Origin: Homalodisca vitripennis
Lineage: Eukaryota > Arthropoda > Insecta > Hemiptera > Cicadellidae
Direction: 5' to 3'
Length of the DNA stretch: 64,000 nucleotides
Assembly (NCBI RefSeq): GCF_021130785.1
Contig: NC_060209.1
Location: forward strand, 19,863,501 to 19,927,500
Under the pieces are notes generated by a model. The model did no database searches and was not told the DNA's origin. It worked only from the letters and a program-made list of their open reading frames with translations. Below, one piece after another: positions 59,040 to 64,000 of the stretch. A program made the translations under genes and the position numbers. The number at the start of each line of letters is the position of its first letter. The first letter of the stretch is position 1.

Positions 59040-59733
59040 CAGAAAAAAGCCTGTTTCCTTCACAATCGACTGAAGCAAAGTTTAAACAAAGGATATGTAT
59101 AATAATATGATAATAATACATCTACCTAACTATACAAAACTAAATACGTACACACGTTAATACCATCATAAGCCTTCCAGATTTTGTACTGAAACCCTTA
59201 ATTGCAAAGCATGAAACGAAACCTGATGATTTCATCCAGGTTAATATTAGGTCTTTAATAATAATATTAAAGAAACATGAATTAATTGCTTTCAATATTT
59301 TAAAATCATTTTCCCAAAATTTTAATCCTTTGTTTTAAATATTGTTTTTATACGATACGTATTGCGAAGAAAACTTAATTTTCCATCGTTCAGTGATACA
59401 AAATGCCATTGAAAATGACAATATTGATAAATAATTATCAAATATAACGTGGTTTTTTATGTCACTGTATAATGGCAAATTCCCGGAAAAATACTATTGA
59501 GATATGATATTCTTGAAGCAAACTGAATTTTACGTATCATTGCAATACACAATCATAACTATAGCAATGCATTATATATTAGTTAAACTTTTCAGTTCTT
59601 TGTTTGAAGGTTATTTTTGATGATGTAAGGATTGTGAAGGAAACATGATTTTTCCAGACATTTTGCATCGTAGAGTTACTGATTTCTTGTTTCACTGAAC
59701 GATGGCAAATGTCCGGAAAAATCCTGTTTCCTT
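59040..59733. repeat. Cluster of F1 foldback repeats
   Basis: Arms at 59637-59682 (AAGGAAACATGATTTTTCCA...) and 59692-59733 (TCACTGAACGATGGCAAATG, TCCGGAAAAATCCTGTTTCC) form a long imperfect hairpin with a ten-base loop. Further arm copies lie at 59047 (CCTGTTTCCTTCACAATCG), 59385 (TTTTCCATCGTTCAGTGATA) and 59463 (TCACTGTATAATGGCAAATT). Several insertions or a nested, rearranged element would explain the cluster. Confidence 0.65.
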
Positions 59734-59739
59734 TTCGGT

Positions 59740-60475
59740 TTTCCCGGAGTACGACAAGCGCGAATACGGGTCACGTGGGTGTGGTTTGGTTTCCCCCAGT
59801 CTGATTGCACACCCGGGAGTTGTATATTAATTAAAGAAAATAAAGCAATCCACCTCTTCCTACAATACTTAAAACTTCAATTTTAGCTACAAACCATTTT
59901 CAAAAAATATGTGCAATATTTTCTTAAATATAATCATTATTTTCAAACGTATCGATTTACTCCTTCCCATTAACTTTCATCGTATTTCTTGTATAGTACT
60001 TCCAAACATCATTCCTTTATTTAATAATTATTTTGCTTTACTTATTTCCCAAACATTTACGTCCAATATGAGTAACAACGTCATAAATTCCATCCAATGG
60101 CAGGATTTCTACAAATGTACGTTCGATCCTACATTACGTTGTAGAAACACAAAATGGTGGAGGCTTGGTGGAAGTGGAACGGTCAAAGTGGATCACTAGT
60201 CCCGTCCAAAGTCAGTTACAGCCAAAGGATTACAGTCTAGAGATAAACATGGACTCTTCATAATTGCTTCAATGCCATGTTTAGGTCGGGGATGGCCAGA
60301 AATAGGTGACATCTTAGTCCACTCAGAAAGACAGTCGCAGTAAACAAGATAGCAGTAAAACCACTGCGATAAAACAGGCAGACTGCTATTATAGGCTGCG
60401 ACACTCTACAATATATGTTTTATCGCACAGTGTTACAAATGTATGGACTCACATAAAGACTGCAATAGAAACCAT
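59740..60475. other. Mixed-composition stretch, nothing firm
   Basis: A G+C-richer patch at 59750-59820 and another at 60090-60370 carry no convincing frame. The 96-codon frame 59909-60199 has no domain and starts in low-complexity A+T sequence. Confidence 0.4.
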
Positions 60476-60479
60476 TTGA

Positions 60480-60698
60480 AATCTTCACACGATCTAAAAC
60501 ACAAAAATTATTGAATTGTTGTTTTAGTTTATTAAGTTTGTTTATTGATTTAGCTTGTTGTTGGTTGACGTGCTTGCAATATTTTATTGTTTTGTTCTTT
60601 GTTGATACCTTTGTATTGTTTTTCTATAATTTGTATTGTCATCTTGATATCCTTATCTGTAAAATAGTGTATTACCGTTGATAAATAAATAAATAAAT
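60480..60698 (+). mobile_element. LINE 3' UTR with (AAAT)n tail
   Basis: The block ends TATTACCGTTGATAAATAAA and then further AAAT units. The same CCGTTG-(A)AATAAATAAA end is found, in minus sense, at the retroelement tail inside the pogo element (24092-24116). It is likely a 5'-truncated non-LTR copy. Its left border is undetermined. Confidence 0.45.
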
Positions 60699-60699
60699 A

Positions 60700-61760
60700 T
60701 CTAACAATGAGTGAAATTATACGAAAAATGTATTTTACCCTCCTTTTCTTCATATGGATGAAAGTATAATATTAATAATTATCATAGCCTTGAAATTGTT
60801 GTCTTGTCGGAAATAGGCTGATTGAAGAGTTAGACCCCAATCAGTATGTAATTAACCCATCAAGTTTATCCCGTATGGTAATGTAATCCCACAACTCAAA
60901 CAGTTTGTAGGTGAAAGTTTAACAGTGGGACAACCGAGCTTGGTGTAAGGTTACTTTGTGTACAATCAAATTAGTTCGTAACACATTTCAACTGTTAAAC
61001 AACTGATATTGGGTAGACTGAAGTTGTTGCTCTTCTCATCCGCCAACGTGGTCAAATATCATGCTTGGTGAACTTCTAATGGAATACGGGCTAATCAGTT
61101 TTTACTATGTCACTTTTGGAGGTAGAATTGTGGCTAATTTATCACTTTAATAGGTACGCTAGCTTGTAAAATGTTGTGTAAACTTAAAAACATTTTCTGA
61201 AAGATTAAAAGGGTGGTTTTTTTAAAACAAGATGTAGACTTCATGAATGTTTGCTTAGTATAAGTTCTGTACATATGTTGAACCTAATTTTAAATTTTTT
61301 CTCGACTGTTTGTTATTTTATTTTTCTTATAAAAATGTAAATGTAAGTACGAATATTTTGTGAGAAAAGTTCAGTTTAACTCCAGTACCATTTATTATCG
61401 GTTTATAATGTGTATGTATACATTTTTTAAGTAAAACAAGCGCCGCAGAGAGTTTCTTTGAATGTATCGAGACTGGACTCATTTATAATTTTTTTACTGT
61501 GTATTTATATTAGTTTAAGGATATTGTTTATATTTAATAATTCACACTGACCAACACATACTTGTAAACGTGGTCAGTTATTTCCAAGGACATTTTATGT
61601 TATATTCAAGTAAATTAACGAATGTAAAATAAATTATTATTATTATGTGCATCCAAATCGTGTTTCATGTTTTTATTAAATGAATATATTTGTGTACTTT
61701 TAAATGGTGAAGTTAGATATTTATTATCAGAGTAACTAATATAATATTACTCTTCTGATA
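60700..61760. other. A+T-rich stretch, nothing recognised
   Basis: No gene or array. A short TTA-type simple repeat lies at 61633-61647. Confidence 0.5.
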
Positions 61761-61990
61761 CTCTGGAAACACTGCCCTCTAGGAACTAGCAGCTTTTATT
61801 ACCGGCCTCGAGATCAGTGAATTCCAGGTATTTGACACCTAGGCTGCTTGGAGCTCACATCCTCAAGGAGCTGCCGGATATGCCTCTCTGTAAGGGGTCC
61901 GAGTCTTTTCCAGCTCTTTACCAGTAGGAATATGGAACATAAGGGAAGCTAGAGTCTTGTCAGTTCAAGAATTTTACTCTTCCTGAGATT
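61760..61990. other. G+C-richer island, probable old repeat
   Basis: About 220 bases of higher G+C, with ACACTGCCCTCTAGGAACTA and GGAGCTCACATCCTCAAGGA. No frame longer than about 35 codons and no terminal repeats are visible. It resembles in composition the retroposon block at 48.8-49.3 kb, but I see no sequence identity. Confidence 0.3.
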
Positions 61991-62523
61991 TACCTAGCAA
62001 CATTTGTTTTAGTATTACATTTAAATATCAAATTCATTTAAAAAAGAATTTTTCCTCTTAAAAACAGAACGAAATATCTAAACAATTCCAGCTTACAGAT
62101 ATCTTACTGCACCAGACCCGTCATAGATAAAACTACTTTTTTCTGCAACTCCAGTGTGGTTTTCATTTTTGCATCAAACTAATTGTTCAAAATGAGATAA
62201 AACAACACATTGTTAAAGTAAAATAATAAAACTGTTTTTGGTTATCATAGCATCATAACACAAACTATTGTTATCCCATTTTACTCTCTGCTTAAAATTA
62301 CACAAAATTAAATACTACACAAAGCGAAAACATTGTACACCTTGATTAACTTATCCAAATGCAAAGGTTCTCATTTAAGGATTTTTATAAAATCTATTTG
62401 AATAAGTACATAAAAAATTACTACACATTTTTATGCGTTTTTGAACCTAGTCTTTTATAAAATCAGAACTGTTTGACGATTTCTTAAAAATAAACAACAA
62501 TTACCTTTTAAACATGTGTTGTT

Positions 62524-62710
62524 AGGGTATTCCACGATCTAATTAGTGAATTAAAACAATGTTTTTGAAATGTTTTTATTGGTTAAGCTTGTTTTATGAA
62601 AGGACAACTGATGGGAAAAGTACAAAGTATAGGCCTGTAATCAGCTTCAGAGACAAACGTTAGCTGCGTTTACTTGGGATGAATTCTTATTCCTTTTTCA
62701 ACTTTATTGT
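62524..62710 (+). repeat. Diverged direct duplicate, copy 2
   Basis: Partner of 58375-58560, about 4.15 kb away, same orientation. Confidence 0.75.
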
Positions 62711-64000
62711 GACCAATTTGTATATAACAATACAGAAATTCACTTCTAGGTTTATCAAACGCGTACCTTTAAGAGTTTTCGAATGTTTTTTAATTAGAAA
62801 ATGTTATATAATTATGTATACTAAGACTATAACACATTTACTTTTTATAAAGCATGTTTTACATTTTTTAATACTTTAAATTGAGGTAATATCTGTTTGT
62901 TTATTATCACTTTACGCAATAATTTCTGACAATTCTTAAATAACCCAGGTAAATACGTTACAAATAGATGAGTTAGAGCAAGCACTAAATTTAAAAATAT
63001 GCATGGTATTTCATTCTCATTCTTATTACATAATATCCCAGTAAAGAATTTACTTTCAATTCCTTTTCAACCAATATTACATTTCAAATAGTTAATGTTT
63101 TTGCTTATACATTAATTAAATACACGAAATTGTATAAAGAAGTAGGTTTTTCGTTCCACACAAGAATTCGAAACTGTAAATAAATTAAAGTTTCAGAATT
63201 TTTCATAGGATTTTATAATTTATTTCTAGATTTTTTCCTAAAAAACAATTGGAATTAAAACCCATTAAAAAGAACATTTATTCGGTTATTTGTTTAAATT
63301 CAGCTTAATCCATTGTACAGAGAGAGGAAACACATTAAACTAAACTTCAGTGGCACTAGATATATTATTAATCACGGCGTATTACTCCAATTAATAAATA
63401 TGCAATAATTAATCATTACAGTCTGCCTTATTATGCGTTTCGAATTGACGAATTTCTGCATTATTATGCTATAAAATTACTGACATGAAATACTGTTTAA
63501 GGTTCAGATTACCTACGAACATATGTCTCGGAGGTAAATGGTACATATAGTTTATAGTTGGTAATGGTATCGTTTATAGTTGATTGGTACGGTAAAGTAC
63601 ATCAGATTCAAATAAATAAAAAACATTATATTTTGTATTAATTTTTTATATTTATAATAATTTAATTACATTTCACTATACAATTATTGGCATGACAATC
63701 ATTCTGTTTCGTAAACCGCATAAACCAATTTGATTTATAATGTTATAACACATTTCAGTAGCTTGCTCTCAAAATAACTTTTGTCGCTTTTTGCTGTGAA
63801 AGAAAAGTTATATCCTGTTCTTACCACAAAGAGAAACACAGCAAGAAAATCCTGATTACACTTGATGGAAAGCTCAGAGTTTCTACATGCCGATTCTGAC
63901 GACATATTTCCCAAGGGTTACCTGTTAGGTCAGCCCCACAGGTCGGCTTAAATTCTGCTCAGAACTTTGCTTTACATTGTTGAAAACTATTCTAAAATGA
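62711..64000. other. A+T-rich right end, no supported gene
   Basis: The 66-codon frame 62679-62879 is A+T-driven. The last 150 bases (63850-63980) are somewhat G+C-richer and contain GGTTACCTGTTAGGTCAGCC. On the minus strand this includes a donor-like CAGGTAACC, without any further support for an exon. Confidence 0.45.

Overview
The window looks like intergenic or intronic DNA from an animal nuclear genome, most probably an insect. The base composition is strongly A+T-rich. There are no operons or ribosome-binding sites, introns have GT..AG borders, and non-LTR retrotransposons, a pogo/Tigger-type transposon and many satellite arrays are present. A hemipteran would fit the pogo element with a C-terminal PHD-like finger, but this is an inference. 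Most open frames longer than 60 codons are expected by chance at this composition and are not annotated.

Layout. 1-5.2 kb is A+T-rich with a dense cluster of TAATTA sites near the left end and no gene. 5.2-7.1 kb carries a 58-bp and a 170-bp tandem array followed by a foldback repeat. 7.5-8.56 kb is a probable piggyBac-like deletion derivative. 8.6-14.3 kb is featureless apart from diverged dispersed repeats. Arrays of 159 bp (14.4-15.2 kb) and about 135 bp (16.2-16.7 kb) follow. The best candidate host gene is a small two-exon minus-strand gene at 19564-19989. A pogo/Tigger-type element with 22-bp terminal inverted repeats occupies 23.31-25.13 kb; it has lost its catalytic domain and holds a retroelement tail. 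A tRNA-like foldback element sits between TA microsatellites near 27.0 kb. 28.3-32.2 kb holds a 101-bp array, a LINE relic and a large satellite with a 769-bp higher-order repeat.

34.5-38.3 kb and 42.5-45.9 kb are two diverged copies of one segment, about 7.6-8 kb apart, with a 39-bp minisatellite between them. The second copy carries a 261-bp tandem unit with two more tRNA-like foldbacks and a Jockey-like LINE. A minus-strand LINE fragment and a plus-strand poly(A) retroposon lie at 48.4-49.3 kb. An RTE-like LINE fragment at 53.7-54.3 kb is bounded by a 14-bp target-site duplication and is followed by a 67-bp array. 58-63 kb holds a diverged direct duplication, a perfect 16-bp hairpin and several copies of a foldback family that is also found at 7, 35 and 43 kb.

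No pathway or gene system can be read here. The activity visible in the window is mobile-element insertion, tandem amplification and segmental duplication. Tandem arrays alone cover roughly an eighth of it. The two most interesting objects are the repeated tRNA-like domain closed by long inverted arms (three copies) and the short spliced gene near 19.8 kb.
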